This document shows positions 27,506-34,898 of a stretch of 59,594 bases of DNA, piece by piece (within the stretch, counting starts at the first letter, position 1; each line of letters starts with the position of its first letter). Source of the DNA: Deinococcus yavapaiensis KR-236 (GTDB taxonomy: Bacteria > Deinococcota > Deinococci > Deinococcales > Deinococcaceae); contig NZ_QJSX01000020.1 in the NCBI RefSeq assembly GCF_003217515.1, forward strand, positions 1 to 59,594. Reading direction: 5' to 3'. The notes below the pieces were generated by a model. The model was given only the letters and a program-made list of their open reading frames with translations. It was not told where the DNA came from and made no database searches. A program made the translations under genes and the position numbers.

Positions 27506-27526
27506 CTTCGGCCCGAAGCAAAGGCG

Positions 27527-27588
27527 GGTGAACTCTGAATTTGCGCGTTCACAACGCGGCGTCTTTTCCTTGGAACGACGATCACCAC
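27527..27588 (-). ncRNA. tRNA-His(GUG)-like unit N lacking the T arm
   Basis: An acceptor-like pairing GGTGA / TTCACC, a GTC / GAC D-like arm with GG, and anticodon arm CCGCG-TTGTGAA-CGCGC (GUG, U33, A37). The T arm is missing; about ten bases join the anticodon arm to the 3' strand. GTTCACCCGCC at the 3' side resembles the Y-type strand. Confidence 0.45.
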
Positions 27589-27609
27589 GAACGAACCGAC
27601 TCACTCAGC

Positions 27610-27826
27610 GGCGAGCCGGTCGAAGCGGGCAAGGCCGTCAAAGGGAACTTGGTCGTGAGAAACCTCGCCGGGAATCTCGTGCGTCGTGATCGTGACGATT
27701 TTCGAAGGTCAGGCGGGGGAGCCACGAAGGGCGGGCCTGAAGTTCGAGCATACTGAATTTGTTCGTCACGAGAATCACCTCGCGTTCGAGTCTAGCGTCG
27801 GCCTTCGAGCGGCGCATGCGGTGAAA
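27610..27826 (-). ncRNA. right end of the array: poorly defined units and Y-type hairpin
   Basis: 27610-27669 is closed by GGCGAG / CTCGCC and contains CCTTGCCCGCTTCGACC, a diverged Y-type strand. 27798-27826 carries AGGCCGACGC paired with TTTCACCGCATGCGCC, another diverged copy. Between them I see short hairpins (e.g. CTCG-AACG-CGAG) but no recognisable tRNA. No clear promoter was found here, so the transcript start is unknown. Confidence 0.35.
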
Positions 27827-27863
27827 CGCCTATCGACGAGCTAAGCGCTTCGGCTCATCGTCC

Positions 27864-28664
27864 TCACCATGGCAAGACGCGCGGCGCGTCCACCTCGCGG
27901 TTGGGCAGGGTCGTGGGAAGCTCTTGATGGTAGGCGCCCGAAGGCATGACGCCGCAGCCGCCGAAGCGCGCCATGACGCGAAGCTGCGCGAGGACGTCCT
28001 CGCCCGCGTGTTCTTCGGGCAAGTCGCGCCAAAAGTCGAAGCCGCCCACGGCCAGCAGCTTTTCGCGGTCGTACAAGACGCAGCCGCCGACCCACGCGAC
28101 TTTGTACGCCACGGGCGCGAGGGGCGTCGCGCCGAGCGCTTCTTGCACGTGCAGCAAGTTCGCGGCGTTGTGCAGTTTGTACCGCTCCCACGCGGGCGTG
28201 CCGACTCGCACGACTTCCGGCGTGACTCGCCCGCTCCACAGCTCGACCGCCTGCTGATGCGGGCGCACGTCACCGCGGTAACTCAAGCCGATGACGGCGC
28301 TTCCGACGAAGCCGCACCCTTCGCGCGTCAACGTGTTCGTCATGACGTCCAGCACCCACGGCTCTAGGATGAGGTCGTCGTCGAGAAACAGCGCGCGCGG
28401 CGCGCTCGACCGTGAAAGCAGGAAAGCGCGTTGCTCGGCCATGCCTCGCCTCGGCAGGTGGTGGTGCACTTCGGTGAGGCAGCCGTGCAACTCGAGGACG
28501 CGCAGGGCCGTGCGAACTTCGGCGCGCGACGTGGCGGACTCGTCGCCTTGATCGGAGATCACCACGCGAAACGGCCGCGCCGTTTGCATCGCCAAGCTCG
28601 TGAGGGTCGCGGCGAGCGCGCCGGAACGATCGCGGGTCGGCACGAGAACGTCGAGGGACATCAT
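27864..28664 (-). CDS. family 2 glycosyltransferase
   Basis: This 266-aa GT-A-fold enzyme begins SLDVLVPTRDRSGALAATLTSL, with metal/nucleotide-sugar motif LFLDDDLIL near residue 93 and acceptor-side GEDVLAQLR near residue 225. Soluble, no transmembrane helix. It ends about 40 bases before the RNA array and could supply its promoter. Sugar and acceptor unknown. Confidence 0.87.
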   Translation of the reverse strand: MMSLDVLVPTRDRSGALAATLTSLAMQTARPFRVVISDQGDESATSRAEVRTALRVLELHGCLTEVHHHLPRRGMAEQRAFLLSRSSAPRALFLDDDLILEPWVLDVMTNTLTREGCGFVGSAVIGLSYRGDVRPHQQAVELWSGRVTPEVVRVGTPAWERYKLHNAANLLHVQEALGATPLAPVAYKVAWVGGCVLYDREKLLAVGGFDFWRDLPEEHAGEDVLAQLRVMARFGGCGVMPSGAYHQELPTTLPNREVDAPRVLPW

Positions 28665-28725
28665 GACGAGGACGCTAACCGCGAGGCGCGCGCCGCACCA
28701 TCGCGAAAGCCACCGTTTCGCGCGC

Positions 28726-30144
28726 TCACGACCGCTGCGGATCCCGGTCGAACTCGCGCGCCACGCTCTGCACGGCTTCCGACAGCGTCGGGTGGACGTG
28801 GACGGCGTTGGCGAGGACCGCGCGAGGCGCGTCGGCGTTCATGAGGTCGACGTAGACGTGCACGAGTTCCGCGCCTTGCGACGCGAGGACGGCCGCGCCG
28901 AGCAGAAGGTCGTCGTTCGCGTCCACGAGCAGCTTGATGAAGCCGTCCGGGCGTCCCAACTCGTTCGCCTTGCCGTTGCGGTTCAAGTCGTACCGCGCGA
29001 CGCGCACCGCGCGGCCCGCGTCGCGCGCCTCGCGCTCCGAGAGCCCCACCCGCCCGAGTTGCGGATCGGTGAACACCCCGTACGGCACGAGGCGACGCGT
29101 CGTGCGCGAACCGTCGCCCGTCAACTGCGACGCGAGCACGCGGTAGTCATCCCACGCGGTGTGCGTGAACATAGGACCGCCGCGCACGTCCCCGGCGGCC
29201 CACACGCCCGGCTCGCTCGTCGAGAGTCGCTCGTCCACCTCGATCACGCCTTGTTCGTTCACTCGCACGCCAAGCGTCTCCAAGCCCAAGTCGTCCGTGT
29301 TGGGACGGCGGCCCGTCGCCACGAACACGTGCGAAGCGTCGAGCACGTCTCGCCGGTCTCCGCTCGTCACGTGAACGCGCACGGCGCCCGCGTCGTGCGC
29401 GATCCGCTCGACGTGGCTCGCGAGTCGGAACTCGACGCCTTCGTTTTCCAGCGCGCCGCGCAGCGCGTCCGAGACGTCCTCGTCCTCGCGTCCCAGCAAG
29501 TGCTCGCCTCGGTCCACGAGGGTCACGCGCGCGCCCACTCGGCGGTAGAATTGGCTCATCTCCACGCCGATGTAACCTCCGCCGAGCATCACGACATGCT
29601 CGGGTCGCTCGTCGAGCTCCAACCAGTTGCCCGCGTGGAGAAACGGCCCGTCACGCAGACCTTCCACGTCGGGGACGAGGCTGCGCGTGCCCGTGTTGAG
29701 GACGATCGCGGGTGCCTCGACGACCTCGTCGCCGACGTGGACGAGAACGCCATGCTCGCCGCGTCCGGCGAGTCGCGCGTGTCCTCTCAGCAACGCGGGG
29801 TCGCCGCCTGGGTCGAACGACGCCTCCAAGCCTTGGCGCGATTCTCGCGAGACGCGCCGCGCGCGCTCCATGACGTCGGCGAAGTTCACATGGACTTCGC
29901 CGACGCGCACGCCGAACTCGGCGGCGTGGCGCGCGTCGTGCGCGACTTGCGCCGACGCGAGGGCGGCCTTCGTGGGCGTGCAACCGAAGTTCACGCACGA
30001 CCCGCCGAGGTGCTTGCGCTCCACGAGCAGCACGCGCCGCCCGGCGGACGCGAGGTCGTGCGCGAGCGGAACGCCCGCTTGCCCCGCCCCGATGATGACG
30101 ACGTCGAAAAGTCGGGGCGGCCCGTCGTTCGCGGCTCGAGTCAT
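28726..30144 (-). CDS. class I pyridine nucleotide-disulfide oxidoreductase
   Basis: The protein has 472 aa. FAD motif VVIIGAGQAGVPLAHDL, redox-active GGSCVNFGCTPTK (Cys-x4-Cys), NAD(P) motif MLGGGYIGVEMSQFY, second FAD motif VWAAGDVRGGP, and C-terminal NAVHVHPTLSEAV dimer/His-Glu catalytic segment. It looks like the mercuric reductase / dihydrolipoamide dehydrogenase group but lacks the paired C-terminal cysteines and HMA domain needed for Hg(II), so no specific substrate is assigned. Confidence 0.88.
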   Translation of the reverse strand: MTRAANDGPPRLFDVVIIGAGQAGVPLAHDLASAGRRVLLVERKHLGGSCVNFGCTPTKAALASAQVAHDARHAAEFGVRVGEVHVNFADVMERARRVSRESRQGLEASFDPGGDPALLRGHARLAGRGEHGVLVHVGDEVVEAPAIVLNTGTRSLVPDVEGLRDGPFLHAGNWLELDERPEHVVMLGGGYIGVEMSQFYRRVGARVTLVDRGEHLLGREDEDVSDALRGALENEGVEFRLASHVERIAHDAGAVRVHVTSGDRRDVLDASHVFVATGRRPNTDDLGLETLGVRVNEQGVIEVDERLSTSEPGVWAAGDVRGGPMFTHTAWDDYRVLASQLTGDGSRTTRRLVPYGVFTDPQLGRVGLSEREARDAGRAVRVARYDLNRNGKANELGRPDGFIKLLVDANDDLLLGAAVLASQGAELVHVYVDLMNADAPRAVLANAVHVHPTLSEAVQSVAREFDRDPQRS

Positions 30145-30178
30145 GCCTTATCAAAGCACGTCGCGCTAGACTCGCGGC

Positions 30179-30385
30179 GTGGACGACTTGACGAGGCTGT
30201 TGAAGCGCGCCGACGAACTGCTCGCGGGTCGTCCCGATTTGCAGCGTGCCCTGCGCGTCGACGCCGCCGTGTTCATCGCGTCGCCGCTGGCGGGATTGCG
30301 CCCGAAGCAAAAGCGGCAGGTGCGCGCGGTCGCCAAGCGGATTCACGGCTGCCTCCGGGCGCAACCTCCCTTGTTCTCGCTGTGA
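30179..30385 (+). CDS. small basic hypothetical protein
   Basis: 68 aa, GTG start. TAGACT (30167-30172) ends 6 bases upstream, a leaderless promoter. The sequence is helical and basic (LLKRADELLAGR, LRPKQKRQVRAVAKRIH). Family unknown. Lies in front of the Fe-S gene. Confidence 0.6.
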   Translation: MDDLTRLLKRADELLAGRPDLQRALRVDAAVFIASPLAGLRPKQKRQVRAVAKRIHGCLRAQPPLFSL

Positions 30386-30403
30386 GCGCTGCTACCATGA
30401 GCC

Positions 30404-30904
30404 ATGACGCCTTCGACGCGCCACGAATTCGAAGTTGACTTGCCCGTCACGCCGCCCGGCAAAGCGTACGAAGGCAACGGCGTGACGGTGTACTACGACG
30501 CGCGACGTTGCCTTCACTTCGCGGAGTGCGTGCGCGGCCTGCCCGAAGTGTTCGATCCGAGCGCCCGCCCTTGGATTCGGGCGTGGCTCGCCGAGCCGAG
30601 CGCCGTCTCGGAGGTCGTGACGCGCTGCCCGACGGGCGCGCTGCACTTCACGTCGCAGGAAGGAACCGAGCTTCCCGAATCCCCGACGAGCATCACGCCT
30701 CTCGCCGACGGTCCTTTGATCGTGCGCGGCGACTTCGAGCTTCGAGTGCCGGGAACGCCCCTGCGAGAGACGCGGGCGGCCTTGTGCCGCTGCGGGCAGT
30801 CCGGAAACAAGCCGTTTTGCGACGGCACGCACGCGAAGGTCGGCTGGCGAAGCGACGGAGGAGACGCGCACGACGAAGCGTCGAATGCACGAGGTGACGT
30901 ATGA
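30404..30904 (+). CDS. YjdI-type 4Fe-4S plus CDGSH iron-sulfur fusion protein
   Basis: 166 aa. Residues ~20-90 match the YjdI/Fer4_19 domain (VYYDARRCLHFAECVRGLPEVF, then RCPTGAL). Residues ~105-155 are a CDGSH 2Fe-2S domain: CRCGQSGNKPFCDGTH gives Cys-x-Cys, Cys and His ligands. A small redox or cluster-transfer protein is likely. TACCAT (30393-30398) lies 5 bases before the ATG: leaderless. Its stop overlaps the next ATG (ATGA). Confidence 0.87.
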   Translation: MTPSTRHEFEVDLPVTPPGKAYEGNGVTVYYDARRCLHFAECVRGLPEVFDPSARPWIRAWLAEPSAVSEVVTRCPTGALHFTSQEGTELPESPTSITPLADGPLIVRGDFELRVPGTPLRETRAALCRCGQSGNKPFCDGTHAKVGWRSDGGDAHDEASNARGDV

Positions 30905-31524
30905 AGATCGGGATCATCGGTTCGGGACACATCGGCAGCACGCTCGCCCGACTGTTGGCCGCGCGCGGCCACGAGCTCGCGCTCGCCAACTCGCGCGGTC
31001 CGGACTCCTTGCGCGAACTCGTCGCGACCCTCGGACCGAACGTGCGCGCCGCCAGCGTGCGTGAAGCCGCCTCGCACGGAGACGTCGTGATCGAGGCGAT
31101 TCCGTTCGGAAGGCTCGGTGACTTGCCGAGCGACGAACTCGCCGGAAAAATCCTCGTGACCGCCGCGAACTACTATCCGGGGCGCGACGGGTCGATCGAC
31201 CTGGAGGGGCTCGCCGAAAGTCAGTACACGGCGCGTCTCGTTCCGGGCGCGCGGGTGGTGAAGGCGTTCAACACGATCTGGTTCAAGCACCTCGCCGAGC
31301 AAGGAGACGTGTCCAAGCCGCTGGAGGAACGCCGCGCGATCTTCGTGGAATCGGACGACGAGGACGCCAAGCGCGTCGTGTCGAGCTTGATCGAGGAGAT
31401 CGGCTTCGCGCCCGTCGACGGCGGAACGCTCGCCGACAGCGCGCGCTTCCAGCCCGACACGCCGCTGTACAACCAGAACGTCACGGCGCGCGAAGCGCGC
31501 GAACGGCTGGGCGACGCGCGCTGA
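30901..31524 (+). CDS. NADPH-dependent F420 reductase-like protein
   Basis: 207 aa. N-terminal Rossmann MKIGIIGSGHIGSTLARLLAA, then ANSRGP (NADP phosphate contact), and VKAFNTIWF plus SLIEEIGFAPVDGG, typical of the F420_oxidored/YadG-like family. Bacterial members often do not use F420. Coupled to the Fe-S protein by a 4-base overlap. Confidence 0.82.
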   Translation: MKIGIIGSGHIGSTLARLLAARGHELALANSRGPDSLRELVATLGPNVRAASVREAASHGDVVIEAIPFGRLGDLPSDELAGKILVTAANYYPGRDGSIDLEGLAESQYTARLVPGARVVKAFNTIWFKHLAEQGDVSKPLEERRAIFVESDDEDAKRVVSSLIEEIGFAPVDGGTLADSARFQPDTPLYNQNVTAREARERLGDAR

Positions 31525-31527
31525 GCC

Positions 31528-32508
31528 TCACGTCTCGGCGAGCACTTTTTGAAAGCTGAGCCACGCCGGTTCGCGGCGAAAGCCGAGCTTCTCGTTCACG
31601 GCGAGCATCGGAGCGTTCGTGGACGCGTTGTCGGTCCGCACCCACGGCGCGCCGCGATTCCGCGCGTACCGCAGCGCCCGCAACTTCAAGGCGAGCGCGA
31701 CGCCTTGGCCGCGCGCTTCTCGCCGCACGCCCGTGTACCCCGTGAACAGTCCGTCGGCGGCGCCGCTGCGGTACAAGTCGCTCGTGCCGACCGCGCGGTC
31801 GCCTTGCAGGGCGACGAAGTACGCGTCGGGAAGGAACATCGAGTCTTCGAGGATGTACTCGCGAAACTGCTCGAACGACAAGGGCGTGGCAGGCTCGCTT
31901 CTCGGCACGTCGAGGCGCGTGTCGGAGAACGCGTCGTAGATCAACTCGCGCCAATCGTCGCGGTGCATCAGTTCGGTCAGGGCGTGGAGGGTGATTCCTC
32001 GCTCGCGCAGGTTCGCCTCCAATCCTTCGTACGGCGAAAAGTCGAAGGTGCGTGGATCGATCGTGGCTTCCCAGGCGCGCTGCGTCTCCACGAAGCCGCG
32101 CTCGGCGAGAAAGCGCAGGGCGCGCTCGGCGTCTTCTCGGGCGCGCGCTCGGACGCTGAGAGGATCGAACGGCTCGAGACGGCTCAGCAACGCGTCGTAC
32201 AGCTTGCGGCCCAGGCCTTGTCCGCGCACGCTTTCCAGCACGCCGCCCGCCAGGATGAAGCGGCGCGGATGGTACATGCCGGGGTTTTGCGAGTACTCGG
32301 CGAAGCCGACCAGCGTGCCGTCGTGCTCGGCGACGAGACGCCCTTGCTTCAAGCGCTCGTCCCTCTCGGCTTGCCGATCGGTGTCGCGCCACTCGTCCGG
32401 AGTGGATGGATGCTCGGGAAAGAGGGTGGCGTGCAGAGACGCGAACGCGTCGTAGTCATCTGGCGTGAAGGCGCGAAGTCGGAAGGGAAGCGTGACAGGC
32501 ATGATCAT
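31528..32508 (-). CDS. tandem GNAT acetyltransferase
   Basis: About 326 aa with two GNAT domains. The first has GGVLESVRGQGLGRKLYDALL (acetyl-CoA loop, residues ~90-115); the second has TGYTGVRREARGQGVALALKLRAL and ends NAPMLAVNEKLGFRREP. Substrate unknown. Start choice: a TATGCT -10 (32518-32513) favours ATG 32508 (leaderless, 4-base gap); ATG 32502 is an alternative. Confidence 0.82.
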   Translation of the reverse strand: MIMPVTLPFRLRAFTPDDYDAFASLHATLFPEHPSTPDEWRDTDRQAERDERLKQGRLVAEHDGTLVGFAEYSQNPGMYHPRRFILAGGVLESVRGQGLGRKLYDALLSRLEPFDPLSVRARAREDAERALRFLAERGFVETQRAWEATIDPRTFDFSPYEGLEANLRERGITLHALTELMHRDDWRELIYDAFSDTRLDVPRSEPATPLSFEQFREYILEDSMFLPDAYFVALQGDRAVGTSDLYRSGAADGLFTGYTGVRREARGQGVALALKLRALRYARNRGAPWVRTDNASTNAPMLAVNEKLGFRREPAWLSFQKVLAET

Positions 32509-32696
32509 CGGCAGCATACGAAGGAGGCGTGACTTGCGGAATCCGCCGAGTCGCCTAGGTCCGGTCGGCCGATCAGCCATAGAGTGAAGTCGTTGTTCAC
32601 ATCTTTCTCGCGCTCTGCTCATGCTACGGGGATCAGATGGAGATCGACCCCTGCTCTTTGTTCTGCTCGGTTCATGTAGTTCCCGGAGGCGACGTC

Positions 32697-33422
32697 ATGA
32701 CGGTACGGTTCGGCGTATTCCTGTTTCTTCTCACCGGCTTGTCCCTCGTGTCGGGAGAGGACGTTACGTCGATCGTCGTACCGTTCGAGCACGGGTCGCA
32801 CGCGAGCGACGCGCCGCGCGGCGAAGTTCGTGTGGAACATGCCGACGCTGCCACGCGCGTCACTACCTTAAGTCTCGCCGGACTGACTCCTCGCGAGGAG
32901 TACGTCGCGCACTATCACGCGTTGCCTGCGGGCTTCGTCGATGAGCCGTGTGCTTCGAACGGTCCCGTCACCGTCACCTTCGCCCCCTTCACCGCCGGAG
33001 AGGACGGCCGCGCGACCGTCGAGAAGCGCGTTCCGGAAGCGACCGTTCAGGGAAACGCCGGCGCGTACGTCGACATTCACCCCGCGCGCGACGCCTCGGT
33101 GACATCGCTGTGCGCCGTCTTGTTCCGAGCCGCGCCGCACGATCACGGCGGCGCGGTCGCCGCGACGACCGTCGAGGTCGCGATCGGCGACAACTTCTTC
33201 CGCCCGTCCTCTCTGACCGTGCCGATCGGGACGACCGTCACCTGGCGATACGAAGGCGCGACGGCGCACGACGTCGTCGCGCTCGACGGCTCGTTTCAAT
33301 CGGCGGAACTTCGAAACGGCGACACTTTTCGCCACACGTTCGACCGAGCGGGTACGGTGACGTACTACTGCTCGTACCACGAGGGCATGACCGCCACGAT
33401 CACCGTGGTCGGCCGACCATAG
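32697..33422 (+). CDS. exported CHRD-like/cupredoxin copper protein
   Basis: 241 aa with a signal peptide (residues 1-20, FGVFLFLLTGLSLVSG). Residues ~25-145 resemble the next gene product (LAGLTPREEYVAHYHAL, CASNGPV). Residues ~160-241 form a plastocyanin-like domain: IGTTVTWRYEGATAHDVV (His) and YYCSYHEGM (Cys, His, Met), a complete type 1 copper site. GGAGGC lies 6 bases before the ATG at 32697; an upstream ATG lacks these signals. Confidence 0.82.
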   Translation: MTVRFGVFLFLLTGLSLVSGEDVTSIVVPFEHGSHASDAPRGEVRVEHADAATRVTTLSLAGLTPREEYVAHYHALPAGFVDEPCASNGPVTVTFAPFTAGEDGRATVEKRVPEATVQGNAGAYVDIHPARDASVTSLCAVLFRAAPHDHGGAVAATTVEVAIGDNFFRPSSLTVPIGTTVTWRYEGATAHDVVALDGSFQSAELRNGDTFRHTFDRAGTVTYYCSYHEGMTATITVVGRP

Positions 33423-33433
33423 GAGGAACGCAT

Positions 33434-33880
33434 ATGAATACACGGAATCTTGGATTGAGCGTCTTGTTGCTGAGCTTGCTGAGCGGTTGCATGATGATGG
33501 GGCAACCGCGCAACCTCGCCTTTCGCCACAATCCCGTGACGGCCGATCCGAACGCGGCCGGCTCGGCACGCGTCACGACCATGACGGACGGCATGGTTCA
33601 GACGACCCTCGTCTTGACCGGCCTCACGCCGAACAAGGCTTACATCGCGCACTACCACGCGTTCGGCCCCGCGTCGAACACCGATCCTTGCGCGTCGAAC
33701 GGTCCCGTTTCCGTCGGCTTCCCCTCGTTCACGTCCGACGCGAGCGGCAACGGCACCACGACCCTCATGACGGAGGCCGCGAAGATCGCCGGGGACGCCG
33801 GCGCGTACATCAACGTGCACTACGCCGACGCGCCTGCCGTCGTGCCGATCTGCGCGCCCGTCAAGACCACGAAAGGCTGA
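33434..33880 (+). CDS. lipoprotein paralogous to the preceding N-terminal domain
   Basis: 148 aa. A type II signal with lipobox LLSGC (Cys19). The mature part (LTGLTPNKAYIAHYHAFG, DPCASNGPVSVGFPSFTSDASGNG, DAGAYINVHYADA) parallels residues 30-140 of the upstream protein, so the pair arose by duplication and cupredoxin fusion. A CHRD-like beta fold is likely. Its AGGAGG overlaps the stop of the upstream gene. Confidence 0.78.
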   Translation: MNTRNLGLSVLLLSLLSGCMMMGQPRNLAFRHNPVTADPNAAGSARVTTMTDGMVQTTLVLTGLTPNKAYIAHYHAFGPASNTDPCASNGPVSVGFPSFTSDASGNGTTTLMTEAAKIAGDAGAYINVHYADAPAVVPICAPVKTTKG

Positions 33881-33890
33881 GTGGACGAGT

Positions 33891-33920
33891 GAGGGCCGGG
33901 AAGACGTCTTCCCGGCCCTC
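33891..33920. terminator. perfect 30-base palindrome, bidirectional terminator
   Basis: 33891-33905 is the exact reverse complement of 33906-33920 (GAGGGCCGGG start). It lies between convergent genes. No T-run, the same style as the palindrome at 4979-5014. Confidence 0.65.
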
Positions 33921-33934
33921 GCCCATGACACCGT

Positions 33935-34582
33935 TCATTCGTCGCTGTTCGCGCTCGCTCGGCCGTCCGTCAACGAGCCGTCGACCATGCCGCCCGGCCT
34001 CGCCGCGCACTCGAAGGGACGCGCGAGAAGGTGCGCCAAGGACTCGCCGACCTCGGGCCACACGGCGAGGATGTCCTCGGCGGTCACGGCGGACAAACTC
34101 GCGTTTCGCGCGCGCAGGCGGGCGATGCCCGCCGCATCTCGGTCCAGGAGGGGAGCGACGAGTTCCAGCGCGCGCGCGTACTCGAGGGTGTCGGGCTGCG
34201 GCGCGCACGCGTGGTCTTCGCGCACGACCTGCGTGGCGAACCACGTCGCTACGCCTTCCTCTAGAACGGACGCGCGTAACTCGAACGGCGGACGCAGCAG
34301 GTGCACCGCTTCGTGCGCGAGCTGATAGTCGAGGTCCACCGCGCCGCGCGTGAGGTGACTGAGCTGCACGATGACGCTGCGCTCGGGCACCCCGGGATGC
34401 CACAACCTTGGAAACGGGTGAGGACCGAACTCGACGCCGAGCAGCGTGAACGACGGATCGCGCAGCCCGAAGTGGTGTTGCGCAGCGTGCAGAAAGCGCG
34501 CGAGGCGGGTCGGAAGCGTCAATGTGAAGCCGCTGCCGTGCGGCTGTGCGTAGAACCACGACGAGAGCGGTGAGTTGAGCAT
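33935..34582 (-). CDS. putative zincin-type metalloprotease
   Basis: 215 aa, soluble. LDYQLAHEAVHLL contains HExxH, and SVLEEGVATWFA about 25 residues later supplies a downstream Glu, the gluzincin pattern. The family is not recognised more closely and activity is inferred. TAAGGT (34594-34589) lies 6 bases before the ATG: leaderless. Confidence 0.65.
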   Translation of the reverse strand: MLNSPLSSWFYAQPHGSGFTLTLPTRLARFLHAAQHHFGLRDPSFTLLGVEFGPHPFPRLWHPGVPERSVIVQLSHLTRGAVDLDYQLAHEAVHLLRPPFELRASVLEEGVATWFATQVVREDHACAPQPDTLEYARALELVAPLLDRDAAGIARLRARNASLSAVTAEDILAVWPEVGESLAHLLARPFECAARPGGMVDGSLTDGRASANSDE

Positions 34583-34594
34583 GAGACGACCTTA

Positions 34595-34820
34595 GCAGAT
34601 TGCTCATCGTTGGGCTTCGTCCTTGTCCAGTTAGCACGCTTGACCGTGACGTGCCGTCCCCCTCGTGAAGTCTCGTCCTTGCCCGACCGAACCTCACGCT
34701 CTAGCTTCGGCGTGTGGTCGCGTTCTCGACCGCTTCACGAAGCCCGTCTCGACGCGTTTTCATGCCGACGACCTCACCGTCGGGCTCACGATGGTACGCG
34801 GCGGTCACGCGAAGCAGAAA
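34595..34820. other. intergenic stretch without recognised feature
   Basis: The region between the metalloprotease start and the WYL regulator (316 bases including the terminator) shows no supported gene. A 64-codon minus ORF runs through the terminator hairpin and is not convincing. Confidence 0.5.
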
Positions 34821-34838
34821 AGCGGCCTTTCGGCCGCT
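34821..34838 (-). terminator. terminator after WYL regulator
   Basis: AGCGGCC-TTTC-GGCCGCT; read leftward the stem is followed by TTTTC. About 60 bases after the WYL stop. Confidence 0.8.
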
Positions 34839-34898
34839 GATGACTTCAGGATACCACGCTTCTCGCTTATGCAGAAGGACTATGCGGGCAGGCAAGCC

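Larger units (their letters stand above)
26312..27826 (-). ncRNA. composite tRNA-like / Y-RNA-like array upstream of rsr
   Basis: About 1.5 kb with no credible protein gene. Read leftward it holds about a dozen recognisable tRNA or tRNA-like units 4-30 bases apart. In and between them recurs a hairpin whose strands read UYGCCC (or UUGCCU) and GGGCCGA, e.g. + strand tcggccc at 26349, 26474, 26635, 27123, 27262 and 27508. This helix, with one bulged C, has the form of the Ro60-binding helix of Y RNAs. In D. radiodurans a single Y RNA precedes rsr; here an array occupies that place. Individual units are listed separately. No clear promoter was found at the right end. Confidence 0.8.

Noticed and set aside
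26290..27756. Several open frames of 60-230 codons on both strands across the RNA array
   Set aside because: They follow tRNA arms in all frames, lack ribosome sites and encode Arg-rich low-complexity peptides; high G+C alone keeps frames open.
28726..30144. Mercuric reductase
   Set aside because: The disulfide reductase lacks the C-terminal cysteine pair and the HMA domain required for Hg(II), and no mer genes are near.
34701..34895. 64-codon minus-strand ORF
   Set aside because: It passes through the terminator hairpin of the WYL gene, has no ribosome site or -10 box, and its product looks random.
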